Of a DNA stretch of 64,000 nucleotides, positions 26,861-36,173 are shown piece by piece (the first letter of the stretch is position 1; the number at the start of each line of letters is the position of its first letter). This DNA comes from Methylobacter sp. Its GTDB lineage: Bacteria > Pseudomonadota > Gammaproteobacteria > Methylococcales > Methylomonadaceae. The stretch lies in assembly GCA_030653175.1 (NCBI GenBank), contig JAURZV010000073.1, positions 1-64,000 on the forward strand, written 5' to 3'. The notes under the pieces were generated by a model. That model saw nothing but the letters and a program-made list of their open reading frames with translations. It was not told where the DNA came from and did no database searches. The position numbers and the translations under genes are program-made.

Positions 26861-28174
26861 TCAAGGCCGTTGTTCAATATCTTGATAGCGACGCAACGGC
26901 TCACCTACATAGATCTGACGAGGGCGGGTAATAACCACTTGCTCGCCGTGCAGCATTTCCCGCCAGTGAGCCAACCAGCCGGGCATCCGGCCGATAGCGA
27001 ATAATACCGTGTACATATTGGTGGGTATGCCTGCGGCCCGGAGAATTAACCCGGAATAAAAATCGACATTGGGATACAGTTTTCGGGATATGAAATAGTC
27101 GTCTTTCAAAGCGATTTCTTCCAGTTTCCGGGCAATATCGAACAAAGGATCGCTGACACCGGCTTTGTCGAATAATTTGTCGCATTGCTTTTTTAATACC
27201 ATTGCGCGGGGGTCGAAATTCTTATAAACGCGGTGACCGAAACCCATCAGTCGGCTTGAGGAATTTTTGTCTTTCGCCTGATTGATAAATTCAGTGCCGT
27301 CGCCGCCGTCGGCATGTATTTGTTCAAGCATCTGTATCACTTGCTGATTGGCCCCGCCATGACGAGGTCCCCAAAGCGCCGAAATGCCTGCCGAAGCCAC
27401 CGCATACACATTCGCCATACTTGAGCCTGCGGTGCGCACCGAAGAGGTGCTGCAATTTTGCTCATGGTCGGCATGCAGGATCAGGAACATATCGATGGCT
27501 CTGACAATATCATCATCCAATTGATAATCCCGCACCGGCGATGAAAACATCATATTTAAAAAGTTGCGCACATACTTAAGCTTATAGGACGGATAGACCA
27601 AGGGTTCGCCAATCGATTTCTTGTAAGAAAAAGCCGCGATAGTGCGCACCTGGGAGATTAAATTGATAACAATTTGCTGTTCTGTTGCGCTGTCGAGCCG
27701 GTCGGGAATCGGGTAGAACGTGGATAATGACGCCACCATGGTCGCCAAAATACCCATCGGATGCGAGCCGCGCGGAAAGCCGTTAAAAAAATGATGCATG
27801 TCTTCATGAATAATCGAAGACTCATTAAGGTTGGTAGAAAACTCCAATAATTGTTGGCTGTCAGGTAGCTCGCCATTCAGCAGCAGATAGGCTACTTCAA
27901 CAAAACGCGAATTTTCGGCCAATTCCTCAATGGGGTAACCGCGATAACGCAGTATGCCTTCATCGCCGTCAATATAGGTGATGGCGCTTTCACAGCTGGC
28001 GGTATTGCCATAGCCTTCATCCAGGGTCACGTAATTGCTTTGACTGCGCAACTTGGAAATGTCGATGGCTTTTTCGCCTTCGACCCCTATCAATGCAGGC
28101 AATGAGTAACTTTTATCATCCAGCGTCAATATGGCCGGGGGTAGTTGTTTTAATTTATCGGTCATTTGAATCAA
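26861..28174 (-). CDS. gltA: Citrate synthase (type II)
   Basis: 437 residues; M5 (28162) is an equally good start. It condenses oxaloacetate and acetyl-CoA. Family segments: DEGYGNTASCESAITYIDGDEGILRYRGYP in the N-half, HADHEQNCSTSSVR, WGPRHGGANQ, the catalytic GFGHRVYKNFDPRA and PNVDFYSG. The N-terminal extension with cysteine and the insertion pattern match the NADH-sensitive hexameric proteobacterial type. It lies between two unusual peptide-ligase genes on the same strand, with repeats on both sides. That position is probably accidental rather than functional. Confidence 0.95.
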   Translation of the reverse strand: MIQMTDKLKQLPPAILTLDDKSYSLPALIGVEGEKAIDISKLRSQSNYVTLDEGYGNTASCESAITYIDGDEGILRYRGYPIEELAENSRFVEVAYLLLNGELPDSQQLLEFSTNLNESSIIHEDMHHFFNGFPRGSHPMGILATMVASLSTFYPIPDRLDSATEQQIVINLISQVRTIAAFSYKKSIGEPLVYPSYKLKYVRNFLNMMFSSPVRDYQLDDDIVRAIDMFLILHADHEQNCSTSSVRTAGSSMANVYAVASAGISALWGPRHGGANQQVIQMLEQIHADGGDGTEFINQAKDKNSSSRLMGFGHRVYKNFDPRAMVLKKQCDKLFDKAGVSDPLFDIARKLEEIALKDDYFISRKLYPNVDFYSGLILRAAGIPTNMYTVLFAIGRMPGWLAHWREMLHGEQVVITRPRQIYVGEPLRRYQDIEQRP

Positions 28175-28256
28175 TCTCCAAAGCTGGTGGAACTACCGTC
28201 CGTTAATTTTATTTGCCAGTTCTCAAGCTCCGGCTTGGGAATCAGCCATATCTGCA

Positions 28257-28292
28257 CGCTTCGGTGTCGCAAGTCCATTGTAAACGGATATT
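28257..28292. repeat. 36-bp direct repeat, copy A
   Basis: Matches 28415-28450 with one mismatch. Copy B encodes the last residues (YPFTMDLRHRS) of the DUF2126 protein; this copy lies outside any gene, 82 bases from gltA. Confidence 0.75.
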
Positions 28293-28355
28293 TGCGCTGC
28301 GCCGCGAGCCACGACCGACGTCTTGCTTATACGGGACGCAGCGCGTCCAGCACTG

Positions 28356-28380
28356 CGTTCCCACGCGGCGCGTGGGAACG
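28356..28380. repeat. REP-type palindrome CGTTCCCACGC, copy 1
   Basis: CGTTCCCACGC and GCGTGGGAACG with a three-base centre. The same palindrome recurs at 31948-31976 and 32357-32385. Confidence 0.75.
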
Positions 28381-28409
28381 AGGGGGTACGCTGTGCGTAC
28401 TCTACGGCA

Positions 28410-31400
28410 CTACCCGCTTCGGTGCCGCAAGTCCATTGTAAACGGATATTCGTGACTTAGCTCTTCAATAGGCGGCGCCATGGGTCTCGGCACGGCTTCG
28501 CTGACGCTGAATTTTGCGTCTGGCGAGGCAACAGTCGGCATTATCATTGGCGGGCGCGCAATAACGCCGGGCGTATGGCCGAAATCCCAAAAGCGGGTGA
28601 CGCGCCGCGCCTCGGCTTCATAGCTGTTCACCGGAAACGCGTCGTAACTTCGGCCGCCGGGATGGGCGACATGATAAGTACAACCGCCTACCGAGTGCCC
28701 GTTCCAGGTGTCAATCACATCTATCACCAACGGCACATGCGGACTGATCGTGGGATGCAGCGCGGAGGGCGGTTGCCAGGCGCGGTAACGCACTCCGGCT
28801 ACATATTCGCCTTTGCGGCCGGTGTTGCGCAACGGCAAGCGCCTGCCGTTACAGGTCAACACATAACGCCCCTCGGTAAAACCGGTCACCTTGACCTGCA
28901 CACGCTCTACCGATGAATCCACATAACGCGCGGTGCCGGTGCTGCTGACTTCCTCGCCCAGCACATGCCAGGGTTCAATGGCAAAACGCATTTCCAGGTC
29001 AATGCCGTCTATCAGAGTGTTGCCGTAACGGGGAAAGCGGAACTCAAAAAACGGTTCCAGCCATTCCAGTTCAAACCCGTATCCGGCCCGTTGCAAATCT
29101 TGAGTGACTTGCCTCATATCTTCGCGGACATAATGCGGCAGCATAAAACGGTCATGTAATTCCGTACCCCAACGGATTAAATCGTGTTTGTAAGGTTCAC
29201 GCCAAAACCACGCAATCAGCGCACGCAATAGTAAGGTTTGCACCAGCGACATCCGGGCATGCGGCGGCATTTCAAAGGCGCGCAATTCCAGAATGCCCAA
29301 ACGTCCGGTCGAACTGTCCGGCGAATACAGTTTATCGATGCAAAACTCGGAACGATGCGTATTGCCGGTGATGTCGGTCAGCAAATGCCGCAACAGGCGA
29401 TCCACCAGCCAGGGCTCAGGCACTTCACCATCCGGCATTTGTTGGAACGCAATTTCCAGTTCATAGAGCTTTTCGTCCCTGCCTTCATCAACCCGCGGCG
29501 CCTGGCTGGTCGGGCCGATAAACATACCGGAAAACAAATACGACAAGCCCGGATGATGCTGCCAGTAAGTCACCAGACTGCGCAATAAGTCGGGACGGCG
29601 CAGCAGCGGGCTGTCGGTCGGCGTCTCGGCCCCCATGGTGATATGGTTGCCGCCGCCAGTTCCGGTATGACGGCCATCGAGCATGAACTTTTCCGTACCC
29701 AGTCTGACCTGATGCGCTTGTTCATAGAGAATGATGGTTTTCTGCACCAACTCCGGCCAAGTTTTGGAGGGATGAATGTTGACTTCGATCACGCCGGGAT
29801 CAGGCGTCACCATCAAGCGCTCTATGCGGTAATCCCGCGGCGGCTTATAACCTTCCAGCACCACGGGAATCGACAGGTTTTCTGCGGTGGCTTCAATGGC
29901 CGCAATCAGCTCCAGATAATGTTCCAGTGAAGTCAGCGGCGGCAGGAATATATGCACGCGGCCTTCGCGGGCTTCGACACAAACTGCGGTGTGAGGTACT
30001 TCCACCTCGACGGTTTGATCATCGCCTGAATCCTGCTCAGCGAGTTCGGGATGGCTCTTGAGTTTTTTCTCGATATGACTGTAACGGTGCGTGACTTCGC
30101 CGTAATAATCGCCGAGTTCGGGCAGCGCCTCAAACAGGCTTTGCTGTTCCTGGCTATCGCGTTTGTCCGGGGCAACCCAGGGCAAACTGGCTAATGGCAA
30201 GCGCATACCCATCGGCGAATTGCCGGGAATCAAGAACATGTGCCCGCGGCGAAAATCCCAGGGGCCGCTTTGCCATTTTTGATTCATCCAATCCCATTTA
30301 ATCGGCAAAGTAAATCCTGCTGCCTTGCCTAAATCGGCATCCAGCAGTTGAGTCAATGTTTGGCGTTCAATCGAATCTTTCAGGTTACTTTTTAACGGAT
30401 CGATATTTTCCGGCAGCGAACCTTCCTGCCAGAGATAGTAAAAACTGTCTTCAAAAGCCGTCTTGATATAGCGCGGTTGCAGACCTAAGCGTAACGTCAA
30501 TTGCTTGATGAACGATTCAGCATGCTCAACGCTATGGCCGTAATTTTGGTTAATATCGGCCAGTAATGCGGAATTTCGCCAAACCGGTACGCCGTCTTTA
30601 CGCCAGAAAATACCGTATTGCCAGCGCGGCAACGCTTCGCCAGGATACCATTTGCCCTGTCCGTAATGCAGCATGGCGCCTTTTGCAAACTGATCGCGCA
30701 AACCTTTGGTAAGCACATTGGCCCGTTCGCGTTTGTGCGGACCATCGGCATCGACATTCCACTCCGCGCCTTCCATGTCGTCAACGGAAACAAATGTGGG
30801 TTCGCCGCCCATGGTCAAGCGCACATCGTCAGCCAGCAATTGCCGGTCAACCTGCCGACCCAGCGCGTCAATGCGGTGCCATTGTTCATCGGTATAAGGC
30901 TTGGTGACGCGCGGGTCTTCATGCAGACGCAATACCGTGTTGCTGAATTCAAATTCCACTTCGCACTTATCGGTGCCGCCGGTTACCGGCGCGGCACTGG
31001 CAGGATCGGGCGTGCAGGCCAGGGGAATATGTCCTTCTCCGGCCAATAAACCGGAGGTCGGATCAAGTCCTACCCAACCGGCTCCCGGGATATAGACTTC
31101 AGTCCAGGCATGCAAGTCGGTGAAATCCTGTTCCGGTCCGGATGGGCCATCCAGCGATTTGACATCGGCGGTCAGCTGTATCAGATAACCGGAAACAAAT
31201 CGCGCAGCGAGTCCCAAATGGCGGAGTATTTGCACCAGCAACCAGGCCGAATCCCGGCACGAACCGCTGAGCGTGGTCAGCGTGTCCTCGCAGCTTTGAA
31301 TGCCTGCTTCCATGCGGATGTTGTAGCTAATCGCCTGAAAAACTTTACGATTAACGTCAACCAGAAAGTCGTTGATATTACGTTTGGCTGGATCGAAATC

Positions 31401-31796
31401 GGCTACCCACCGCTTGAGTAAAGCGCCTTGCTCAGCGATTTCCAGATAAGGCTGCAATTCTTTCAGCAATAACGCATCGTATTTAAACGGGTAATGTTCC
31501 GCATACTCTTCAACAAAGAAATCGAAGGGATTGATCACCGTCATATCGGCAATGACTTCGACCTCAACGCTGAGTTTTGAGCATTTTTCCGGAAACACCA
31601 CCCGCGCCAGCAGGTTGCCGAACGGATCCTGCTGCCAGTTGATAAAATGGTTTTCAGGCTCAATGCGCAAGCTGTAGCCTTTAATCGGCGTTCGGCTATG
31701 CACCGCCGGACGCAACCTGAATACATGTGGCGACAGGGATACCGATCTATCAAAGCTGTATACAGTTTTGTGACGGACAGCTACTCGAATGGTCAT
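28410..31796 (-). CDS. Transglutaminase-DUF2126 amidoligase-type fusion
   Basis: 1128 residues. Residues 1-90 form the bacterial transglutaminase N domain. A core follows with C180 (SGSCRDSAWL), H229 (DLHAWTEVY) and D245 (GLDPTSG). From about 310 to the C-terminus lies DUF2126, a long domain of the glutamine-synthetase-like amidoligase group (MGGEPTFVSVDD near 330, the Gly/His stretch RHTGTGGGNHITMG near 755). The protein ends YPFTMDLRHRSG. It is predicted to build or process peptide amides with the ATP-grasp/alpha-E enzymes flanking it. Its 3' end is duplicated as a 36-bp direct repeat downstream. It is divergent from the 32599 ATP-grasp gene. Confidence 0.9.
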   Translation of the reverse strand: MTIRVAVRHKTVYSFDRSVSLSPHVFRLRPAVHSRTPIKGYSLRIEPENHFINWQQDPFGNLLARVVFPEKCSKLSVEVEVIADMTVINPFDFFVEEYAEHYPFKYDALLLKELQPYLEIAEQGALLKRWVADFDPAKRNINDFLVDVNRKVFQAISYNIRMEAGIQSCEDTLTTLSGSCRDSAWLLVQILRHLGLAARFVSGYLIQLTADVKSLDGPSGPEQDFTDLHAWTEVYIPGAGWVGLDPTSGLLAGEGHIPLACTPDPASAAPVTGGTDKCEVEFEFSNTVLRLHEDPRVTKPYTDEQWHRIDALGRQVDRQLLADDVRLTMGGEPTFVSVDDMEGAEWNVDADGPHKRERANVLTKGLRDQFAKGAMLHYGQGKWYPGEALPRWQYGIFWRKDGVPVWRNSALLADINQNYGHSVEHAESFIKQLTLRLGLQPRYIKTAFEDSFYYLWQEGSLPENIDPLKSNLKDSIERQTLTQLLDADLGKAAGFTLPIKWDWMNQKWQSGPWDFRRGHMFLIPGNSPMGMRLPLASLPWVAPDKRDSQEQQSLFEALPELGDYYGEVTHRYSHIEKKLKSHPELAEQDSGDDQTVEVEVPHTAVCVEAREGRVHIFLPPLTSLEHYLELIAAIEATAENLSIPVVLEGYKPPRDYRIERLMVTPDPGVIEVNIHPSKTWPELVQKTIILYEQAHQVRLGTEKFMLDGRHTGTGGGNHITMGAETPTDSPLLRRPDLLRSLVTYWQHHPGLSYLFSGMFIGPTSQAPRVDEGRDEKLYELEIAFQQMPDGEVPEPWLVDRLLRHLLTDITGNTHRSEFCIDKLYSPDSSTGRLGILELRAFEMPPHARMSLVQTLLLRALIAWFWREPYKHDLIRWGTELHDRFMLPHYVREDMRQVTQDLQRAGYGFELEWLEPFFEFRFPRYGNTLIDGIDLEMRFAIEPWHVLGEEVSSTGTARYVDSSVERVQVKVTGFTEGRYVLTCNGRRLPLRNTGRKGEYVAGVRYRAWQPPSALHPTISPHVPLVIDVIDTWNGHSVGGCTYHVAHPGGRSYDAFPVNSYEAEARRVTRFWDFGHTPGVIARPPMIMPTVASPDAKFSVSEAVPRPMAPPIEELSHEYPFTMDLRHRSG
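28415..28450. repeat. 36-bp direct repeat, copy B (coding)
   Basis: Forms the last 11 sense codons or so of the DUF2126 gene on the minus strand. It is 158 bases from copy A, with a REP palindrome between. Confidence 0.75.
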
Positions 31797-31947
31797 GATC
31801 TTTCCTATTGCCTAAGTGTTGGGCGTTGCAATTTATGCGCTGGTTCCCAAGCTTCAGCTCGGGAACCCCAGTCCTGAAAGCTCCAGCTTTCTGTGTTTCG
31901 GGAAGCTGGAGCTTGGCGCTTGGGATCGAGCGAATATTCCCAGTGTT

Positions 31948-31976
31948 CTCGTTCCCACGCGCTGCGTGGGAACGAG
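31948..31976. repeat. REP-type palindrome CTCGTTCCCACGC, copy 2
   Basis: CTCGTTCCCACGC and GCGTGGGAACGAG around a three-base centre (GCT), a perfect 13-base stem. Confidence 0.8.
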
Positions 31977-32071
31977 GAAAAACAAAGCAAGTGCCATACC
32001 AAGTGGCCAATCAGTCAGCATCATATAAGCGATACTCCTATGAGTCGGTTGGATAAGACCTTTAACAACAT

Positions 32072-32306
32072 ACAGCGATTTCAACTTAAATTAGTTACTA
32101 ACCATTAAAAGGCTATGTCATCATTGTCGCTGGAGTGCAGGCTTCGCCTGCGCCGGCAAGCACCAAAAGTAGGCGCTTTAGGCGAAGCTTCCGCTCCTGC
32201 TCTCGCCCCTTACCATCCATGTAGGCAAAGCTTGCACTCCCGTTACGCCATAGTTTCAATAAGCATCGTAGCTATTTTGGTAATTAACTGAATTTGAAAA
32301 CGCTGT
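32072..32306. mobile_element. MITE-like element with ~30-bp imperfect terminal repeats
   Basis: The left end ACAGCGATTTCAACTTAAAT and the reverse complement of the right end, ACAGCGTTTTCAAATTCAGT, align at about 22 of 29 positions. There is no ORF inside. The interior carries GCAGGCTTCGCCTGC, AAAAGTAGGCGCTTTAGGCGAAGC (also near 57868 and 61430) and a segment whose reverse complement recurs at 49264-49311. A solo left end is at 20787. No clear target duplication was seen. Confidence 0.6.
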
Positions 32307-32356
32307 AAGTTGCACCAAATTGAAGCGGATAAAGTCCAAAATAGGCTTATTTTGCT

Positions 32357-32385
32357 CTCGTTCCCACGCAGCGCGTGGGAACGAG
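32357..32385. repeat. REP-type palindrome CTCGTTCCCACGC, copy 3
   Basis: A perfect 13-base stem with AGC centre. The centre differs from copy 2 (GCT) and copy 1 (GGC) while the stem is constant. Confidence 0.8.
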
Positions 32386-32598
32386 GAGTAATGACGGTGT
32401 TCCGCAGACACTTGTGTATAACGACGAGTGCTCCGCGCGGGATTATAAGCGGAAGTTATTTTTGGCGAAATCCCTACTTGGATAGAGTAGCTGTGCTTTA
32501 GGACTTAAACCTTCAATCGTATAAACAATCCAAGGCATATAAAAAATGGCACAAATCATGCTCGCATTTCATAAAGCCAACTAGCCTTATGAAATGTC

Positions 32599-34050
32599 AT
32601 GAAATCAATCTGGGAAAACTACAAGACCGATAGTGCTTACGATGAATTGATGTGTTCGGAGTTCCAACCCAGGCAAATCAGTTACCGCTTGTGTCAGTAT
32701 TTAAATTCACTCAACAAGAGCGATATTGATAAACGCAAAATGGCTGCCGAACTGGCCATTTTAGAAATGGGCATCAGTTTCACGGTCTACAGCGATGAGG
32801 GCAACATAGACCGGGCTTGGCCGTTTGATATTATCCCTCGCATCATTAGCTCTACAGAATGGAGAAAGATAGAAATAGGTTTAAAGCAACGCTTGACCGC
32901 CTTAAATTGTTTTATAGCGGATGTTTACGATCAACAAGCATTCATTAAAGCGGGCAAAATGCCTGCCGAGATTATCCACAGCTCAAAAAACTTCCGTAAA
33001 GAATGTATCGGCATGAAACCCCGCCACAACGTTTGGGCAAACATTTGCGGCACCGATTTGGTACGCGATAAAGACGGCGTTATGTACGTGTTGGAAGATA
33101 ATTTACGGGTGCCTTCGGGCGTTTCCTACATGCTGGAAAACCGCGTCATTACCAAGCGCGTGTTTCCCGAGCTACTGCAAAATATAGACATTCTGCCTAT
33201 CGACGATTACCCCGGCCGATTGCAGGATATGTTGGCGTCACTGGCGCCCGAGCACATCAGCAAACCGCAAATCGTGGTATTAACGCCCGGCATTTATAAC
33301 TCGGCCTATTTTGAACATGCTTATCTGGCTCAGCAAATGGGTGCGCAACTGGTCGAGGGCGGGGACCTGGTGGTCGATGACGATGATTGCGTCTATATGC
33401 GCACTATCGAAGGGCTGGAAAAAGTCGATGTTATTTACCGGCGCATCGACGATGACTTTCTTGATCCTGAAGTATTCCGAAAAGATTCCGCATTGGGTGT
33501 TCCAGGCTTAATGCGCGCCTGGAAAGCCGGTAATGTGTCGTTGGCTAATGCACCGGGCGCGGGTGTCGCCGATGACAAAGTGGTTTATGCCTATGTTCCG
33601 GAAATGATCCGTTATTACCTGAATGAAGAACCGATCTTGCCTAATGTGCAAACTTACCTGTGCGACAATCCGGAGCACCTCGAATATGTGTTGAAGCACC
33701 TGCCGGAACTGGTTGTCAAACCCGCCAATGAATCAGGCGGGTACGGCATGCTGGTGGGGCCGCATGCAACAAGCAAAGAAATAGCCGCGTTTCGGGAGAT
33801 TATCCAAAAAAATCCCCGTAATTACATTGCCCAGCCCACCTTGGCGATTTCTACCGCACCTACTTTGTGCAAAGGTAAACTGGAACCCAGGCACATCGAC
33901 CTGCGACCTTTTATTTTACAGGGCGAAAATACCTTTGTGACTGCCGGAGGCTTAACCCGGGTAGCGCTAAAAAAAGGCTCACTGGTGGTTAATTCCTCGC
34001 AAGGCGGCGGCAGCAAAGACACCTGGATCATCAACATGGAGCGCAACTAA
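32599..34050 (+). CDS. Circularly permuted ATP-grasp ligase (stand-alone)
   Basis: 483 residues (DUF404/407), the one-domain counterpart of the N-half of the 24149-26710 protein. Shared motifs: TVYSDEGN, LEDNLRVPSGVSYMLENR, LTPGIYNSAYFEHAYLA, RRIDDDFLDPEVFR, VVKPANESGGYGM and AGGLTRVA. It is predicted to activate a carboxylate with ATP and form a peptide or amide bond. The stop shares a base with the next start (TAATG), so the alpha-E protein is made from the same message. The product and substrate are unknown. Confidence 0.9.
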   Translation: MKSIWENYKTDSAYDELMCSEFQPRQISYRLCQYLNSLNKSDIDKRKMAAELAILEMGISFTVYSDEGNIDRAWPFDIIPRIISSTEWRKIEIGLKQRLTALNCFIADVYDQQAFIKAGKMPAEIIHSSKNFRKECIGMKPRHNVWANICGTDLVRDKDGVMYVLEDNLRVPSGVSYMLENRVITKRVFPELLQNIDILPIDDYPGRLQDMLASLAPEHISKPQIVVLTPGIYNSAYFEHAYLAQQMGAQLVEGGDLVVDDDDCVYMRTIEGLEKVDVIYRRIDDDFLDPEVFRKDSALGVPGLMRAWKAGNVSLANAPGAGVADDKVVYAYVPEMIRYYLNEEPILPNVQTYLCDNPEHLEYVLKHLPELVVKPANESGGYGMLVGPHATSKEIAAFREIIQKNPRNYIAQPTLAISTAPTLCKGKLEPRHIDLRPFILQGENTFVTAGGLTRVALKKGSLVVNSSQGGGSKDTWIINMERN

Positions 34051-34988
34051 TGTTATCCCGTTCAGCAGAACGCCTGTATTGGCTGGCACGTTACCTTGAA
34101 CGCACTGAAAATATCGCCAGATTGGTCAGCGTGCATATGAATTTATTGATGGATTTACCTAACGGCGTTGAAATGGGTTGGCAACAGCTCATTCGTATCA
34201 ATGCTTCGGAGCCGCAGTTTTATGAAAAATATAAAGCTGCCAACGAACACAACGTCACCCGGTTTCTTTTAATCGACGAAAGTTATCCGGTGTCTTTGTT
34301 TTCGTCTTTAAGTGCTGCCAGAGAAAACATCCGCACCTCCAGAGACTTGCTGCCCGATGAAGCGTGGGAGCAGGTCAATGAAATGTATCTGTTTGTAAAA
34401 AACAATATAGATTCGGTCTACAACCGCAGCAACCGCGTTGTCTTCCTGAACGAGATTCTCAAAGGCTCTCAACGATTCACCGGGCTATTGTCGGGCTACA
34501 TGAGTCACAATCATCCTTATCGGTTTATCCGATTGGGAAAAAATATCGAACGCGCCGACATGACCAGCCGGATTCTGGATTTGGCCTCCTTGCTTCTGGC
34601 TGATTCGCGTAGCGATGAAATGCGCCAATACGAGACTATTTTGTGGGTGAATATATTAAAGGCGCTCAACGCCCAGTTAATGTATCGGCAACATGTCAGA
34701 AGCAGTGTTAATGGCGACGATGTACTCAATTTTTTATTACTGAACACCAACCTGCCCAGGTCGGTCAGCTGCTGCATCGCTGAAATTACCGGTTGCATCA
34801 ATGCCCTGCCGAATACCGATGCCTTGCCGGAAGAGATCGTGAAACTGGAAGCTTATGTGCAGGCCATCGATACCCGGCAAACGACCCAGGCGCAATTACG
34901 GGAAATTCTCGATGACCTGCAAAACAAGTTGGGAGAACTGCACGACCGGATATCCAACAACTGGTTTAAGCAAGGCATTGTGGAATAA
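34050..34988 (+). CDS. Alpha-E domain protein (DUF403)
   Basis: 312 residues, all-helical, beginning MLSRSAERLYWLARYLERTENIARL, the family's Glu/Arg-rich first helix. The YLERTENIAR pattern recurs in the fused copy at 24149-26710. It overlaps the ATP-grasp stop by one base (TAATG). Alpha-E proteins always accompany circularly permuted ATP-grasp enzymes; whether they are a subunit or a separate catalyst is not established. It is the last gene of a two-gene operon. Confidence 0.9.
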   Translation: MLSRSAERLYWLARYLERTENIARLVSVHMNLLMDLPNGVEMGWQQLIRINASEPQFYEKYKAANEHNVTRFLLIDESYPVSLFSSLSAARENIRTSRDLLPDEAWEQVNEMYLFVKNNIDSVYNRSNRVVFLNEILKGSQRFTGLLSGYMSHNHPYRFIRLGKNIERADMTSRILDLASLLLADSRSDEMRQYETILWVNILKALNAQLMYRQHVRSSVNGDDVLNFLLLNTNLPRSVSCCIAEITGCINALPNTDALPEEIVKLEAYVQAIDTRQTTQAQLREILDDLQNKLGELHDRISNNWFKQGIVE

Positions 34989-35064
34989 ATCGGTTTTCAG
35001 GCATGCAAGCTGGTCGTTTGTCATCGGCATAACAGGGCATGCATCAACCTAAAAACCGCAGTTA

Positions 35065-35173
35065 GTCCACGAAAAGCACGAAAGACACGAAAGAAATCAG
35101 ATGTTGTATTACATAGCCATTCGCCCCTGGTATCTCCTTGAATATTTTCGTGCTTTTCGTGTTTTTCGTGGAC
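35065..35173. repeat. Inverted repeat GTCCACGAAAARCACGAAA
   Basis: Arms 35065-35093 and 35145-35173 are reverse complements at 25 of 29 positions, with a 51-base spacer. Within each arm the unit CACGAAA is itself repeated. It follows the alpha-E gene and precedes the acetyltransferase. Confidence 0.7.
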
Positions 35174-35213
35174 CAAATGATTTTTCCGGAATCAAGCAAC
35201 AATAGGCACTGCA

Positions 35214-35663
35214 ATGGAAATTACTCCTGCAAAGGCTTCAGACATCCCGGCACTTTGTGAATTGCTGGATATATTGTTTTCTCAAGAAGCGGATTTCAAA
35301 CCGGATCATGAAGCACAAAGCCGCGGTTTGGCTCGTATCATCAGCAATCCGGAGGTTGGGCTTATCGTCGTCGCCCGCCAAGACAGCCGGGTTGTGGGTA
35401 TGGTTAATCTGCTCTACACGGTATCTACTGCGCTCGGCGACCGCGTTGCGCTACTGGAAGACATGGTGGTTTCTCCGGCCGCTCGCGGCTCCGGCGTGGG
35501 CTCCCTGCTTCTGGAACAAGCCATTCAATTGGCGCGTTTGAACGGGTGCAGACGCATTACCTTGCTCACAGATCGCACTAATGAGTCGGCGCAACGTTTT
35601 TATCAAAAGCACGGTTTCGGTTTTTCGGCCATGATTCCTCTGCGTCTTTCACTGAGTGAATAG
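35214..35663 (+). CDS. GNAT-family N-acetyltransferase
   Basis: 149 residues, a single GNAT fold. The acetyl-CoA pyrophosphate loop is PAARGSGVGSLLL near 94-106 (R/Q-x-x-G-x-G/A pattern), preceded by LEDMVVSP and followed by the late NESAQRFYQKHGF. The substrate cannot be read from the sequence. It follows the ATP-grasp/alpha-E pair by 225 bases across a repeat, so it need not belong to that pathway, though GNAT enzymes are known companions of peptide amidoligases. Confidence 0.85.
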   Translation: MEITPAKASDIPALCELLDILFSQEADFKPDHEAQSRGLARIISNPEVGLIVVARQDSRVVGMVNLLYTVSTALGDRVALLEDMVVSPAARGSGVGSLLLEQAIQLARLNGCRRITLLTDRTNESAQRFYQKHGFGFSAMIPLRLSLSE

Positions 35664-35777
35664 GTCGTAAGTAGCTCTTCAGAGCGATCAGCATCAGGTT
35701 TGGAGCAGTTTATTTTATCCCTTTGATAATTACGATGAATACCAGTAAACTGTAAAAAAACACGACACAGTCAGATA

Positions 35778-36173
35778 ATGATTAGACAGCGATTTTTATT
35801 CTTGTTAATACTCATAATGGTTATAACGCCAGTTACGTCTGTGTTTGGCTATTATTCGGGTATGGCGAGTCAATTATCTGCTGAACCATCTTTTGAACAA
35901 GGCATCGCTGTAGCTGACATGGCAAATGACACAGGGGATGCAGCAACACAAAATTCCGATCAATGTCATCAACATAATCAACATAATAAAGTTAAAACAG
36001 CTTGTCACGCGAGTAGCAGTTGCAGCTTCCATGTGTGTGGCGATGGTGGAGTAACCGCCGTTTTTTTGTTTCCTCAGGCATATGGCTCATACTGCTATGG
36101 GCATTTGGAAAAGTCCGCTTCCAGTTCTCTCTCATTCTCCCCCGATATAAGACCTCCCATTAGTAGCCTCTAA
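35778..36173 (+). CDS. Exported His/Cys-containing protein before the Cus operon
   Basis: 131 residues with a signal peptide or anchor (about 5-25). The mature part holds a His-rich stretch (QCHQHNQHNK) and Cys pairs (TACHASSSCSFHVCG), a likely metal-binding surface. It sits 208 bases upstream of a Cus-type pump operon and resembles the small exported proteins of unknown function often found at such loci. Periplasmic metal binding or sensing is inferred only from composition and place. Confidence 0.65.
   Translation: MIRQRFLFLLILIMVITPVTSVFGYYSGMASQLSAEPSFEQGIAVADMANDTGDAATQNSDQCHQHNQHNKVKTACHASSSCSFHVCGDGGVTAVFLFPQAYGSYCYGHLEKSASSSLSFSPDIRPPISSL

Larger units (their letters stand above)
31797..32598. 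other. Divergent intergenic region filled with repeats
   Basis: About 800 bases without a gene. It holds a GTTCCCAAGC...CTCGGGAAC inverted repeat near 31844-31867 (relatives near 28218 and 42430), two REP palindromes and the 235-bp inverted-repeat element. Promoters for both divergent genes must lie here but none is clear. Confidence 0.5.
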
